Source: a virus
Strand: one strand, 5' to 3'
DNA length: 64,000 bases
Virus record (IMG/VR): IMGVR_UViG_3300025274_001348
Span: 20,543 to 84,542 of that record
Shown here one piece after another: positions 41,888 to 51,494 of this stretch (its first letter is position 1; each line of letters starts with the position of its first letter). The notes beneath the pieces were generated by a model. The model had not been told where the DNA came from. It made no database searches and saw only the letters and a list, made by a program, of their open reading frames with translations. The position numbers were made by a program, and so were the translations under genes.

Positions 41888-44071
41888 ATGTCATTGAACG
41901 AATTGCAAAATTACACGTTTGTTAGTAAGTACGCGAGATGGATTCCAGAAAAGAAAAGAAGAGAAACTTGGAAAGAGTCAGTTGATAGAGTAAAAAATAT
42001 GATGTATGCTAAATATCCCGAAGTGAACGGGGAAATAGAATGGGCATACGATCTAATGCACAAGAAACGTGTGCTAGGCTCTCAAAGAGCTTTACAGTTT
42101 GGAGGAAAGCCAATCTTTAAGCACCATGCTAGAGTCTACAACTGCATTGCTTCTTATGTAGACAGGCCAAGATTCTTTCAAGAATGTATGTATCTTTTAC
42201 TATGCGGGTGTGGCGTAGGATTTTCGGTTCAAAAACACCACGTAAAGAAGCTACCAAATATTATTATCAAAAAGAACGGTACAAAAAAATATACAATACC
42301 CGATACTATTGAGGGGTGGTCTGACGCAATTGGCGTTTTGGTTAGTAGCTACTTTGTTGATGACAAACTGTTTCCTGAATACGAAGGAAAGAACGTAAAC
42401 TTTGATTTTTCTGAAATCAGACCCGCTGGATCTTATCTTAGTTCCAGTTCGGGAAAAGCTCCCGGCCCAGAGCCACTTAAAAAAGCACTCACTAATATTA
42501 AGAAGGTTTTAGACAGGGCTATAAAAGAATCGGAATTCGGCATAAAGAAATTGGAGCCAATACATGTCTACGACATTGTTATGCACGCTGCTGATGCTGT
42601 TATCTCTGGTGGTGTACGCAGAAGTGCTACGATCTGTGTTTTTTCTCCAGATGACCAAGACATGGCGATGGCGAAGACTGGTAACTGGTTTCACGATAAT
42701 CCTCAACGTGGCCGTTCTAACAATTCTGCTTTACTCCTACGTGATAAAACCACTCCTAAACAGTTCTCCGGGTTGATGCAGTCAGTAAAGGAGTTTGGAG
42801 AGCCGGGTTTTGTGTGGTCAGATTCCACAGAGTTAATTGTGAACCCGTGTGTGGAGATTGGGTTGTATCCTGTTGATGAAGAAACAGGTAAGACAGGATG
42901 GCAAGCATGTAATCTCAGTACCATTAATTGTGCAAAAGTTAACACCAAGAAAGAATTTTTTGAATCTTGTCGCGCTGCTGCAATTATTGGAACGCTTCAG
43001 GCCGGTTTTACTGATTTACCATATTTAGGAGAGATCAGCGAGAGAATTTTCCGACGAGAAGCCCTATTGGGCGTTTCCATGACCGGGATTATGGAACAGC
43101 ACGAGCTTTGTCTCGATCCTGAAATCCAAAAAGAAGGCGCTAGGGTTATCAAAAAAACAAACAAGGAATTTGCTGCTAAGATCGGAATCAATCCGGCGGC
43201 TAGAACTACTTGTGTCAAACCTGAAGGCACTGCCAGTTGCATCCTTGGTACTAGTAGCGGCATACATCCCCATCATGCTAAGCGTTATATACGACGTGTA
43301 CAAGCTAACAAGATGGAGAATATTTATCAGCACTTCAGGAAAACAAACGAAAGAGCTTGTGAAGAATCAGTTTGGTCAACTAATGGCACAGACGACGTAA
43401 TCTCTTTCTGTATAGAAGTACCAGATGGGTCAAAGCTGAAGAATAAAATTGGAGCCATAGGTCTTCTAGAATATGTTAAAAGCACTCAGAAAAATTGGGT
43501 AATGGGAGGTAGGAATGAGAGTCTTTGCGTTCAACCCTTTCTACAACACAATGTCTCCAATACTATCAATGTAAAGCCCGAAGAATGGGAAGAGGTAGAA
43601 AAGTTTATCTACAAGAATCGTAAATTTTTCTGCGGCGTGTCTCTGCTTCCTGTGAGCGGAGACAAAGATTACCCTCAAGCCCCATTCACCACGGTCTATC
43701 TCCCCAGTGAAATGGTGTCTCATTACGGAGACGGAGCCGTGTTTGTCAGCGGCCTGATTGAAGTTGCTCTCAATTTATGGGAAGATAACCTATGGGCCGC
43801 TTGCGATGCCATAATTGGGCTTGGCGATAAAATAAAAGGCAACGGTAAAAAGATTTGGCAAAAAAGATGTCAAAAATTTGCCGACAAATATATGGACGGA
43901 GACGTTAAGCGATTAACCTACTGCATGAAAGATGTTTATAACTGGAAAGAATGGGTTGACGTAAAGCGATCATATAAGCCTGTAGAATACACAACATGTA
44001 TCGAGGAGCATGATAATACTAAACCAGAACAAGAACTAGCTTGCGCTGGAGGAATGTGTGAAATCATCTAA
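41888..44071 (+). CDS. nrdJ: adenosylcobalamin-dependent ribonucleotide reductase (class II)
   Basis: 727 aa monomeric class II type acting on ribonucleoside triphosphates. Landmarks: LLLCGCGVGFSVQ, GGVRRSATICVF, NPCVEIGLYP, CNLSTINCAKV with active-site Cys, KPEGTASCILGTSSGIHP, and the C-terminal redox pair CAGGMC. Radical made from vitamin B12 coenzyme, so it needs cobalamin from the host but no oxygen. Main source of dNTPs for phage replication. Confidence 0.94.
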   Translation: MSLNELQNYTFVSKYARWIPEKKRRETWKESVDRVKNMMYAKYPEVNGEIEWAYDLMHKKRVLGSQRALQFGGKPIFKHHARVYNCIASYVDRPRFFQECMYLLLCGCGVGFSVQKHHVKKLPNIIIKKNGTKKYTIPDTIEGWSDAIGVLVSSYFVDDKLFPEYEGKNVNFDFSEIRPAGSYLSSSSGKAPGPEPLKKALTNIKKVLDRAIKESEFGIKKLEPIHVYDIVMHAADAVISGGVRRSATICVFSPDDQDMAMAKTGNWFHDNPQRGRSNNSALLLRDKTTPKQFSGLMQSVKEFGEPGFVWSDSTELIVNPCVEIGLYPVDEETGKTGWQACNLSTINCAKVNTKKEFFESCRAAAIIGTLQAGFTDLPYLGEISERIFRREALLGVSMTGIMEQHELCLDPEIQKEGARVIKKTNKEFAAKIGINPAARTTCVKPEGTASCILGTSSGIHPHHAKRYIRRVQANKMENIYQHFRKTNERACEESVWSTNGTDDVISFCIEVPDGSKLKNKIGAIGLLEYVKSTQKNWVMGGRNESLCVQPFLQHNVSNTINVKPEEWEEVEKFIYKNRKFFCGVSLLPVSGDKDYPQAPFTTVYLPSEMVSHYGDGAVFVSGLIEVALNLWEDNLWAACDAIIGLGDKIKGNGKKIWQKRCQKFADKYMDGDVKRLTYCMKDVYNWKEWVDVKRSYKPVEYTTCIEEHDNTKPEQELACAGGMCEII

Positions 44072-44096
44072 TGGAATTTTAAAGGAGCAACAACGG

Positions 44097-44543
44097 ATGG
44101 CGATTTCATCGGAAATAGGCGGGATAGAAGTTCAAAAGTTAAGTCCAAATGCCAGAATACCCACCAAGGCAACTTCCATGGACGCAGGGTTTGACCTGTA
44201 CGCCTCGATGGTAGGGGCTACAATTTTAGCCCCTCAAGAAGTTAAATTGATCCCAACCGGAATAGCCATGGCTCTACCTAGGGGCTATGCTGGACTTATC
44301 TGGGACAGATCTTCAATGGGCGTAAAGGGTATACATAGGTTTGCTGGAGTAGTGGACGCTGGATATAGAGGAGAAATCAAAGTTTGTCTGTATAATAGTA
44401 ATGACCGTCCCTATCGATTGAATTCAGGGGACAGGATAGCTCAAATTCTAATCCAAAAAGTGAACGATTTTTATTTGCGGGAAGTGGAAAACCTGAATAA
44501 AACCGATAGAGGAGGCGGCGGTTTCGGTTCATCAGGTATATAA
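44097..44543 (+). CDS. dut: dUTPase
   Basis: 148 aa with all five trimeric dUTPase motifs: AGFDLYA, RSSMGVKG, GVVDAGYRGEIKV, GDRIAQILI and RGGGGFGSSG. Hydrolyses dUTP to dUMP and pyrophosphate. ATG 44097 has AAGGAG at 44082; an in-frame GTG at 44058 overlaps nrdJ but is less likely. Confidence 0.94.
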   Translation: MAISSEIGGIEVQKLSPNARIPTKATSMDAGFDLYASMVGATILAPQEVKLIPTGIAMALPRGYAGLIWDRSSMGVKGIHRFAGVVDAGYRGEIKVCLYNSNDRPYRLNSGDRIAQILIQKVNDFYLREVENLNKTDRGGGGFGSSGI

Positions 44544-44544
44544 T

Positions 44545-45195
44545 ATGCGAAGAAAAAAGTCTGTAGGTAGACAACTCAAGCCAAAAACGGAGAATCAAGC
44601 AGAATACATCAGATCCATGGTTGAATCTGATGTTACAATATGTATTGGCCCGGCAGGAACCGGCAAAACAACACTTGCTGTAGGGCTTGCTTGTCAGTAC
44701 CTTCTGGAAAACAAGGTGAATAAAATTATAATTACCCGACCAGTGGTAGAATCTGGTAAGGGATTAGGATTTTTACCCGGAACTTTTCAGGATAAAATAC
44801 ATCCTTATCTAGTGCCCATCTTTGATGAGATGAATTTGTACTTGTCAAAAGAGACCGCTGAAAAATGGCTAAGGGAAAAACGTGTAGAAATTTGTCCTTT
44901 GGAGTATATGCGAGGGAGAAATTTTCATGACTCCTTCATCATATTAGATGAGGCACAAAACGCCACATACAAACAAATAAAAATGCTAATTACAAGAATG
45001 GGTTCTAGATCCAAGTGTGTGATTAACGGCGATATAGAACAGACCGATTTGCCAGTTAGCATTAGCGGGGCTTTAGAAGAGTGTGTAGACAGGCTTGAAA
45101 ACCTCAAGGGTGTCAGTATCGTGGAACTATACCGGTGTGACATAATCAGAAACAAAATTATATCAAGCATCTTAGAGAGATTAGAAGATGACTGA
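44545..45195 (+). CDS. phoH: PhoH-like ATPase
   Basis: 216 aa. Walker A GPAGTGKTTLA, RPVVESGKGLGFLPG, Walker B FIILDEAQN, and NGDIEQTDLP. Common in marine phages; host relatives are RNA-associated NTPases, function in phage unclear. One-nt gap from dUTPase and 8-nt overlap with the next gene. Confidence 0.92.
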   Translation: MRRKKSVGRQLKPKTENQAEYIRSMVESDVTICIGPAGTGKTTLAVGLACQYLLENKVNKIIITRPVVESGKGLGFLPGTFQDKIHPYLVPIFDEMNLYLSKETAEKWLREKRVEICPLEYMRGRNFHDSFIILDEAQNATYKQIKMLITRMGSRSKCVINGDIEQTDLPVSISGALEECVDRLENLKGVSIVELYRCDIIRNKIISSILERLEDD

Positions 45196-45514
45196 ACTGA
45201 TAGCAAAACGAGACCATAAGTTTTACTTTGCTGTAATGTGGCTAGCTATCGGCATAATTTCTTCAATCGATTTATACTGGGCTGTTAAAAATCAACACAT
45301 AATGCTTTATTATGAGCAGAATCCTATTGGCAGATACTTAATAAGGCAAGATGATGGAGATGTCGCATTATTTATGGGTACAAAAATGGCTGGAACAATT
45401 CTGGCTCTAGGGTTTCTGATTTTCTTATATCACCACAAAAGACTTTATGCTTGGTTAAGCATAATATTTCTAACGATAGCACAATTTCTTTTGTTATTCT
45501 ATCTAGGACAATAA
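45188..45514 (+). CDS. three-span membrane protein, 108 aa
   Basis: Spans near residues 15-35 (AVMWLAIGIISSIDLYWAV), 60-80 (MAGTILALGFLIFLY) and 87-106 (WLSIIFLTIAQFLLLFYL). No recognised family. Confidence 0.6.
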   Translation: MTELIAKRDHKFYFAVMWLAIGIISSIDLYWAVKNQHIMLYYEQNPIGRYLIRQDDGDVALFMGTKMAGTILALGFLIFLYHHKRLYAWLSIIFLTIAQFLLLFYLGQ

Positions 45515-45515
45515 A

Positions 45516-45881
45516 ATGCCGGAATATGCATACAGGTGTTTGGCTTGCGAACATACATTTTCTGATGTTATACCAATGAAACAGTACAAAAAAAGAAGAA
45601 AGTGTCCGTCTTGTAAGAAACATAAACTATCGCGAATCTTGGGCAGCTTTACGTCTTTTGTAAGAGCGGAGCCTACAACGCTGGGTCAGTTAGCTGAACG
45701 CAATACCCAAAAATTCGGAAAATACGAGTTAGACGAGAAAAAACGGCAACAAGCGAAGGGCAAAAATGTTGACAAAAAGGGCCAGCCTTGGTATCATAAA
45801 GATGGGGAAGCGTCTCAAAATGAAGTCTTCAAAATGACTCCCGAGCAAAAAAAGAGATATATTCAAGAAGGTAAAAAATGA
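45516..45881 (+). CDS. FmdB-type zinc ribbon protein
   Basis: 121 aa. Begins MPEYAYRCLACEHTF then CPSCKK, the FmdB-type four-Cys ribbon, followed by a Lys/Gln-rich tail. Such proteins occur in many phages next to replication or structural genes. Role unknown. Confidence 0.75.
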   Translation: MPEYAYRCLACEHTFSDVIPMKQYKKRRKCPSCKKHKLSRILGSFTSFVRAEPTTLGQLAERNTQKFGKYELDEKKRQQAKGKNVDKKGQPWYHKDGEASQNEVFKMTPEQKKRYIQEGKK

Positions 45882-46165
45882 GTGAGCAGGAGCCTACTGA
45901 AAGCGGACTGGAGGATTTGGGACACGAATTTATCAAATGCGTATCCTGCGAATCTGAACATGTTGACATATGGAAAACTAAAGAATCAAACAGAATAACA
46001 ACGGTAAAAGTAATCTGCGAAAACGAAGGGTGCGGCGGATCGAGTCCTACTAGAGAAATCATTGGAGAGTTTTATATCGGTTGTACGGAATCGAGTCAAC
46101 TTGTCAGTATAGATCAAGATACTGAAGATTATGTAGAAATACACTGTAAATCTATAGAGGTTTAA
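45878..46165 (+). CDS. small Cys-rich (zinc ribbon-like) protein, 95 aa
   Basis: ATGA overlap with the zinc ribbon gene. CVSCESEHVDIW and CENEGCGG could form one zinc site in a beta ribbon. Function unknown. Confidence 0.6.
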   Translation: MSEQEPTESGLEDLGHEFIKCVSCESEHVDIWKTKESNRITTVKVICENEGCGGSSPTREIIGEFYIGCTESSQLVSIDQDTEDYVEIHCKSIEV

Positions 46166-46166
46166 C

Positions 46167-46496
46167 ATGGTAGATAAACACGAAGATTTCGGAGAGACTT
46201 CTAGGGAGATAAACCGTAGATATATCTTAGGCAGCGGTAAAGAAGTAGATAAAGAAACTCAACAGGTTTGTGCGAAGATGCACATTCTTATCGATAACGG
46301 AAAGCATACCAATTTTTGCTACGTTAAATTCTTCAGGGGCAAAATGTTTGACCCCCAAGGAATCGATGCAACAAAAATAAGGCTTGCCGAGTTCAAAAGG
46401 GTTAAAGAAAATATATTTAACCTCTACTTCAATTACCTAAAAACCAAAAACGGGGAGTCCCTTATCAGAGCAGAAAGAGAGTATATACATGTCTAA
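46167..46496 (+). CDS. hypothetical protein, 109 aa
   Basis: Mixed alpha/beta with HTNFCYVKFFRGKMFDPQGI and a helical, basic C-terminal half. No known domain. Overlaps the next gene by 8 nt. Confidence 0.55.
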   Translation: MVDKHEDFGETSREINRRYILGSGKEVDKETQQVCAKMHILIDNGKHTNFCYVKFFRGKMFDPQGIDATKIRLAEFKRVKENIFNLYFNYLKTKNGESLIRAEREYIHV

Positions 46497-46821
46497 AAAA
46501 AGCGGTCCCTTAAATAGGGTTGAGAAATTTTACATAGATAATCATTCTGATAAAGGCGTTAAAGACCTTGCCGAAGAATTAAACAGAAACCAAAAGGTTA
46601 TATCAAAATACCTAGGAGGCAAACCCGAAAAAGCGACCACGTCTGAGGCTCAAGGCGAAGGCAAGGAAAATGTCATTGCTGGAGAACTGTTCGGCCATAA
46701 AGATGGCAGAGGAGTTACTGTTATGACACCGGCTGCATCAGAACAGGCTGATAGTTTTAAATCCAATGCATTATTAAAAAAATCAGAAAGCTCCTCCTGT
46801 ATACATAGGATTAAAGACTAA
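46489..46821 (+). CDS. putative helix-turn-helix protein, 110 aa
   Basis: KGVKDLAEELNRNQKVISKYL near residues 24-44 reads as a helix-turn-helix. The rest is Ser/Ala/Lys-rich and probably disordered. Candidate small regulator; no family recognised. Confidence 0.55.
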   Translation: MSKKSGPLNRVEKFYIDNHSDKGVKDLAEELNRNQKVISKYLGGKPEKATTSEAQGEGKENVIAGELFGHKDGRGVTVMTPAASEQADSFKSNALLKKSESSSCIHRIKD

Positions 46822-47265
46822 ATGTCTATAAGTATTTCCATCGACGGCTATATCAATCAGTATGCCGACAGCAATCCTATCTGGATAGCTACTTTATCTG
46901 ACGGTACTACTGTTTATCAGGACGACGACAGACCCGGTGAAGAGCCGAGCAGCGCATGGGAAAGATTGGGAGCGCATTGCAAAGAGAACAACCTCTACAT
47001 CACCGGCATGAAAATCAAAAACCGTTCACATATTGAGGTTGTCGGAGAGGGCGGTGACGGCTATTATTTTTGTAAGTGCGCCGGAAAATATATGTTCGGA
47101 GACACAACCAACCATTCTTTTATAGTTGGGGTGTTAGAAAATGACGAGCTACGAGTCAGACACTGGAATCTGCCAGAAATAATACCAGAACAATTTGAGA
47201 CCAGAAACCCCACCGAAGCAGGGGCTTGCTTGATTGCCAAAAATAAATCATATGAAGAAGTATAA
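46822..47265 (+). CDS. hypothetical protein, 147 aa
   Basis: Starts directly after the previous stop. Beta-rich with WIATLSDGTTVYQDDDRPG and an acidic charge. No recognised domain. Confidence 0.55.
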   Translation: MSISISIDGYINQYADSNPIWIATLSDGTTVYQDDDRPGEEPSSAWERLGAHCKENNLYITGMKIKNRSHIEVVGEGGDGYYFCKCAGKYMFGDTTNHSFIVGVLENDELRVRHWNLPEIIPEQFETRNPTEAGACLIAKNKSYEEV

Positions 47266-47671
47266 ACACGTTACGACTGGACAAGAATGCGATGCCGCTC
47301 AATACATAGCGGAGATGGTTTTATTGAGAGAGGCAGAAAAGGCAAATGAAGGTACTCCAGCCTTCAAATTGTGGAATACCACAAAATGGAAGAACAAATT
47401 CAGAAGTCAGGTGACAAAAGCGTACCAGCTTCTTAAGAAGTATGACGAAATCGCTATCATAAATGCTCTCAAGTCACCAAAGGGTAGCTGGATGTATTCA
47501 CTACGTCTAAAAGCGCTGGAGAATATAATCAAATACGAGCAGATAAAGGTAGATAAAGAAAAAGATCGTGAAATTGTACCTAAAAAGTACGTGATAGAAG
47601 AAGCTGCTCCTCCACGAAAACCGTTTGGCAGAAAAAGTACGATTCAGAAACTGAGGGATTTAGATGGCTAA
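47252..47671 (+). CDS. hypothetical protein, 139 aa
   Basis: ATG 47252; overlaps the previous gene by 14 nt and recA by 8 nt. Helical, basic (FKLWNTTKWKNKFRSQVTKA). By position next to recA it could help recombination, but no motif supports this. Confidence 0.55.
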   Translation: MKKYKHVTTGQECDAAQYIAEMVLLREAEKANEGTPAFKLWNTTKWKNKFRSQVTKAYQLLKKYDEIAIINALKSPKGSWMYSLRLKALENIIKYEQIKVDKEKDREIVPKKYVIEEAAPPRKPFGRKSTIQKLRDLDG

Positions 47672-48749
47672 AGCTGTAGCTGAAATGCTGAATGATGACA
47701 CAACAAAAGAAATTATCAAAAAATATGGACACGTAGTACGGAGTGGATTAGAGGTTTTTGAAGAAAGATCTAATCTGCAAATCATTCCTGTTAGCCCTGC
47801 TTTAGATTTGGCTCTGGGTGGCGGGATACAAGAAGGGGGATGGGTTACCTTCACTGGCGATCCCAAAAGTGGAAAAACAACAACAGCCCTTCAGTTCGCC
47901 GCCACTTGCCAGCAGGAAAAATACGGTTCTAAACCGGTAATATATCTTGATGCAGAGGGAAGGTTAAAATCAATAAACCTTACGGGTATCCATGGACTAG
48001 ATATTGAAAAAATGAAGATTGTTGGCACTGTGGATGAACCCATGAGTGCAGAACAATTCCTTAATATTGCCGAATTTTATATCAAAAATACCCCCGGCTG
48101 TGTATTGATAGTAGACTCCATTTCAGCGCTTATCCCAGAAAAGGAATTGATTGATGATGTTAATGCCCAATATCGCCCATCTCTTCCCAAGCTTCTAAAA
48201 AACTGGTGCAAAAAATTAGGTGGTATTGTACCAAGACAAAAAGCTATTGTAATTATGATTACGCATTTAATTGCAAACACTTCTGGCTTTGGCAAGAGTA
48301 AAGTACCTGATGGTGGCCGTGGGATTCAATATCAAACAGACAACATATTAGAAATAAAATATATAAAGCCGTGGGTATCTGGGGGTAAGCAAATTGGACA
48401 AATGATTCATTGGCAAATTAAGACTTCCGCCGCAGGAGGCTTTCCCGGCAGCGAAGCTCAGGGATGGCTTAAATACGGTCTAGGAATCGACAAAACCCAA
48501 GAGTTGTTTATAATGGCGGTAGATTTAGATTTAATAGCTAAAGCTGGAGCTTGGTACACCTGTAATTACCTTCTTGAAGATAGCGACAGGGTTAAAGATT
48601 TACTTATAGCCAACGACATAGATGTAGAAGATGAAAAGGAAGTAAAGTCATTTTTTCAATTTCAAGGGCAAGATAAGGTTGCTGCTTTTTTAAGCAGTAA
48701 TCCTACCACCTTAGAAATCCTCGAAGAAGAAATAAAGAGCATGCTGTGA
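47664..48749 (+). CDS. recA: RecA-like recombinase
   Basis: 361 aa. Walker A GDPKSGKTTTA, Walker B VLIVDSISAL, MITHLIANTSG loop region and a GGRGIQYQTDN segment like loop L2. Binds ssDNA and catalyses strand exchange; T4 UvsX is the functional counterpart. N-terminus lacks the typical RecA basic helix and the C-terminus is divergent. Starts the recombination-replication run at 47.7-60.6 kb. Confidence 0.88.
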   Translation: MAKAVAEMLNDDTTKEIIKKYGHVVRSGLEVFEERSNLQIIPVSPALDLALGGGIQEGGWVTFTGDPKSGKTTTALQFAATCQQEKYGSKPVIYLDAEGRLKSINLTGIHGLDIEKMKIVGTVDEPMSAEQFLNIAEFYIKNTPGCVLIVDSISALIPEKELIDDVNAQYRPSLPKLLKNWCKKLGGIVPRQKAIVIMITHLIANTSGFGKSKVPDGGRGIQYQTDNILEIKYIKPWVSGGKQIGQMIHWQIKTSAAGGFPGSEAQGWLKYGLGIDKTQELFIMAVDLDLIAKAGAWYTCNYLLEDSDRVKDLLIANDIDVEDEKEVKSFFQFQGQDKVAAFLSSNPTTLEILEEEIKSML

Positions 48750-49165
48750 AAGTTACAGGATTCGATGGCCGGGAGAGAGAATGGAAACTTGTAAGAAAAA
48801 CTGCTAGACACAACAAAAGAAAATGCTCCAGTCTTCACAAAAGAGCCAGAGCCGTCTTGCGTGAACTCTTCCCGCGTACTATAATTCTAGAGGAAGTCCA
48901 TCTTCCCGGTAGCGCCACGCTGACACGATCTTCAACGCTATTTGCAGATTTTTACGTTCCGTCACGCAAACTTCTCGTAGAGGTTCACGGCAGACAGCAT
49001 TACGAATTTAACGAATTTTACCATAAGACTAAACGAGGTTTTCAGAAAGCCAAGGCTAGAGACAGAGATAAAATCAGATGGTGCGATTTAAACGAGATCG
49101 ATATTGTTGTATTGAGTCACGAAGGTGAAGACGATGAATGGAAAAGGTCAATTCTCAACCGATAG
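48746..49165 (+). CDS. PD-(D/E)XK-like nuclease (Vsr/DUF559-like)
   Basis: 139 aa, GTG start overlapping the recA stop. ADFYVPSRKLLVEVHG with following QHYE gives the D...ExH-type nuclease core, and KARDRDKIRWCDLNEID matches the following helix of DUF559/Vsr-type endonucleases. Probably DNA repair or recombination; specificity unknown. Confidence 0.72.
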   Translation: MKVTGFDGREREWKLVRKTARHNKRKCSSLHKRARAVLRELFPRTIILEEVHLPGSATLTRSSTLFADFYVPSRKLLVEVHGRQHYEFNEFYHKTKRGFQKAKARDRDKIRWCDLNEIDIVVLSHEGEDDEWKRSILNR

Positions 49166-49613
49166 CTTTGAATATTTTGTTGACTCTTTAGATAACTATA
49201 TCTCAGGAGAACAAATATATTCCATTCAGATAAATCCAGAAGTTGAAACCATTATCAATTTAGAAAGTGTAGAATTAGAATCTTTAACCCCCGAAGAATG
49301 CTGCGAAAAGGCTTATGTTCTTTATGGTTATTGTCATTATGTTCAGTCCGTTTCTAATCAGCATATCGTAAAACTAAATTGGTGTGAAAAACAACTGAAC
49401 ATGATCGTTTCAAAACAGGCGAGCCAGTTTGATAAATACATGAAGTGGGAACAAAAATATTACACCGTTATAGACAATGACGAATTTGCCAAGAAGTTAT
49501 TTGAAGTTAAGTTGGCCGCTGAAAGCAGAGTTATGTGGCTCGACAACAAAGTAAGAGACCTTAGAAGAATGGCAGACTCATTATTAGAGCTTAGTAGGAG
49601 AAAAAGTGGATGA
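49134..49613 (+). CDS. hypothetical helical protein, possible recombination mediator
   Basis: 159 aa, ATG 49134 preferred over GTG 49125. C-terminal half is helical with KQLNMIVSKQASQFDKYMKW and LAAESRVMWLDNKVRDL, reminiscent of the UvsY style of recombination mediators that load the recombinase on SSB-coated DNA. Location just after recA fits. Similarity is weak and by eye. Confidence 0.5.
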   Translation: MNGKGQFSTDSFEYFVDSLDNYISGEQIYSIQINPEVETIINLESVELESLTPEECCEKAYVLYGYCHYVQSVSNQHIVKLNWCEKQLNMIVSKQASQFDKYMKWEQKYYTVIDNDEFAKKLFEVKLAAESRVMWLDNKVRDLRRMADSLLELSRRKSG

Positions 49614-50035
49614 TTAGCCCGTTAGAAAAAATGAGAGTTGGCATAGAGACCAATGACATGGATCTTATTCGAGTAGCATTTGAGGAATTAACGGGAGAGG
49701 TAACAACCAGTCCGAAAAACCCACCAACTACGGAAGACCCACCTATGAATAAAAACGACTTTAGTGACTTTGTTGCTTCTGCTCAGTCATCCGATCCTAC
49801 AACAAAATCTAGAGTGGCTAAAACCGCGCCGGTTGTTGGAGGTGATAACACCTTCACAGACGAAGGAACAGATTCTAAGGATATAGAGACTCCACAAATC
49901 GCTCTTTCGCCTCGAAATAGACCCGCTTCCGTAACAGTGGAAATACTGTGTCATAAATGTGGTAAAACAGAAAAGGTTGCCCAAAGTCTCGTACAGGGTG
50001 AATTCCACGTTTGCGGAAAATGCGCTAGAAAATAA
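49610..50035 (+). CDS. hypothetical protein with C-terminal zinc finger, 141 aa
   Basis: Pro/Thr/Ser-rich disordered middle, then LCHKCGKTEKVA and VCGKCARK, a four-Cys C-terminal zinc ribbon. Directly upstream of the helicase gene, so perhaps a loader or adaptor; no evidence beyond position. Confidence 0.6.
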   Translation: MISPLEKMRVGIETNDMDLIRVAFEELTGEVTTSPKNPPTTEDPPMNKNDFSDFVASAQSSDPTTKSRVAKTAPVVGGDNTFTDEGTDSKDIETPQIALSPRNRPASVTVEILCHKCGKTEKVAQSLVQGEFHVCGKCARK

Positions 50036-50036
50036 A

Positions 50037-51494
50037 ATGGCAAGCCAAATAAACAACTCGGCGTCTGAAAAAGCGGTACTAGCCGGTCTTTTAAACCACG
50101 GGGTGGATGCGTATATCGACGTAGACGATATAATTAATGTAAACACCTTTGACTTTGAACAAAATCAAATACTTTATGCCTGTATAGAAAAAGCTCTAGA
50201 AGGTAGTTCCAGCGTGGACCTACCTTCTCTTCTTAGCGTTGCTAAAGATTTAGGGCTAGACTCTATTATAGAAGAAGAGGTTGCTTTGGATGATATCAAA
50301 GCACTCTTTAAAACGGATATTGATTTAAACAATGTTAGGAAGCACGCGGTTAAGCTAAAAAAATTAGAAATAGCTAGAGACATAAAAGGCAAAGTAAAAC
50401 AAATCATTTCTGATGTTTCTGATGTTACGGGTGATGAATCCATAGATGAGATACTTAACATTGCTGAGTCACCTATTTTTGCTTTATCCGCAACACTAAA
50501 CGGATCGGTAGAAGATAAACCGATTACTCTCGGAAAAGAAGTCTCTGAATATATCTCTCATGTAGAAGAGAATCCTTCGGCCTTTTTGGGCTTGACTAGC
50601 GGTTTTGTTAGGTTTGATGAGGCGATAGGCGGTGGGTTTAGAAGGAAGTGTGTAGACCTAATTGCTGCACGTCCCAAAGTGGGTAAAAGTATGTTTGCTG
50701 ATAATGTGGCTATACATATATCCGAGAAATTAAACGTTCCCGTTTTAGTTCTAGATACGGAAATGTCGAAAGAAGATCACTTCAATCGCGTTCTTGCTAA
50801 TTTTAGTGGTGTGAATATTAATGATATAGCCAGTGGTAAATTTGCGGAAAGTGTTTGTGAAAAAGAAAAGGTCTATAAAGCTGTAGAAAGATTTGATAAA
50901 ATTCCCATCGACTATATAAGCATTGCTGGGAAGCCTTTTGAAGAAACCCTATCAGTCATGCGAAGATGGTTATTCAAAAATGTCGGATATGACGATAATG
51001 GCCGAATCAAAGACTGTATGATTATATACGATTATCTTAAACTTATGGACTCCGGGCAAATTAGTGACAGCCTCAAGGAATATCAAGTCTTAGGTTTTCA
51101 CATTACGCAACTTCACAATTTTTGTGTTCAGTACGACTGCCCGTGTCTAAGCTTTGTTCAGTTAAACCGGGATGGGATTACTAAAGAATCTACTGATGTC
51201 GTAAGTGGCTCTGACAGGTTGGTATGGCTATGTAGCAGCTTTAGTATTTTTAAGAAAAAATCCGACGAGGAAATTGCAGAAGACCAAGGGGAAAACGGAA
51301 ATAGAAAATTGGTTCCTATTGTTACACGGCACGGTGCTGGTTTAGACGATTATGATTATATCAATATCGCAATGCTTGGAGAGACAGCGAAGATTATAGA
51401 AAAACCCACCAGAAATGAGATCAAATTCGATTACCAAAAGCAGCAGTCTGGATTTGAAGTCGATGATTTTGATAACGAAGAAAGTCCCTTTTAA
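50037..51494 (+). CDS. dnaB: DnaB-like replicative helicase
   Basis: 485 aa. N-terminal DnaB domain (ASEKAVLAGLLNHG and YACIEKALEG), linker, then RecA-type ATPase: Walker A AARPKVGKSMFA, ETEMSK-type DTEMSKEDHFNRV, Walker B-like CMIIYDYLKLM and FVQLNRDG. ATG 50037 starts 1 nt after the previous stop. Hexameric 5'-3' helicase at the fork, working with the primase in the next gene. Confidence 0.9.
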   Translation: MASQINNSASEKAVLAGLLNHGVDAYIDVDDIINVNTFDFEQNQILYACIEKALEGSSSVDLPSLLSVAKDLGLDSIIEEEVALDDIKALFKTDIDLNNVRKHAVKLKKLEIARDIKGKVKQIISDVSDVTGDESIDEILNIAESPIFALSATLNGSVEDKPITLGKEVSEYISHVEENPSAFLGLTSGFVRFDEAIGGGFRRKCVDLIAARPKVGKSMFADNVAIHISEKLNVPVLVLDTEMSKEDHFNRVLANFSGVNINDIASGKFAESVCEKEKVYKAVERFDKIPIDYISIAGKPFEETLSVMRRWLFKNVGYDDNGRIKDCMIIYDYLKLMDSGQISDSLKEYQVLGFHITQLHNFCVQYDCPCLSFVQLNRDGITKESTDVVSGSDRLVWLCSSFSIFKKKSDEEIAEDQGENGNRKLVPIVTRHGAGLDDYDYINIAMLGETAKIIEKPTRNEIKFDYQKQQSGFEVDDFDNEESPF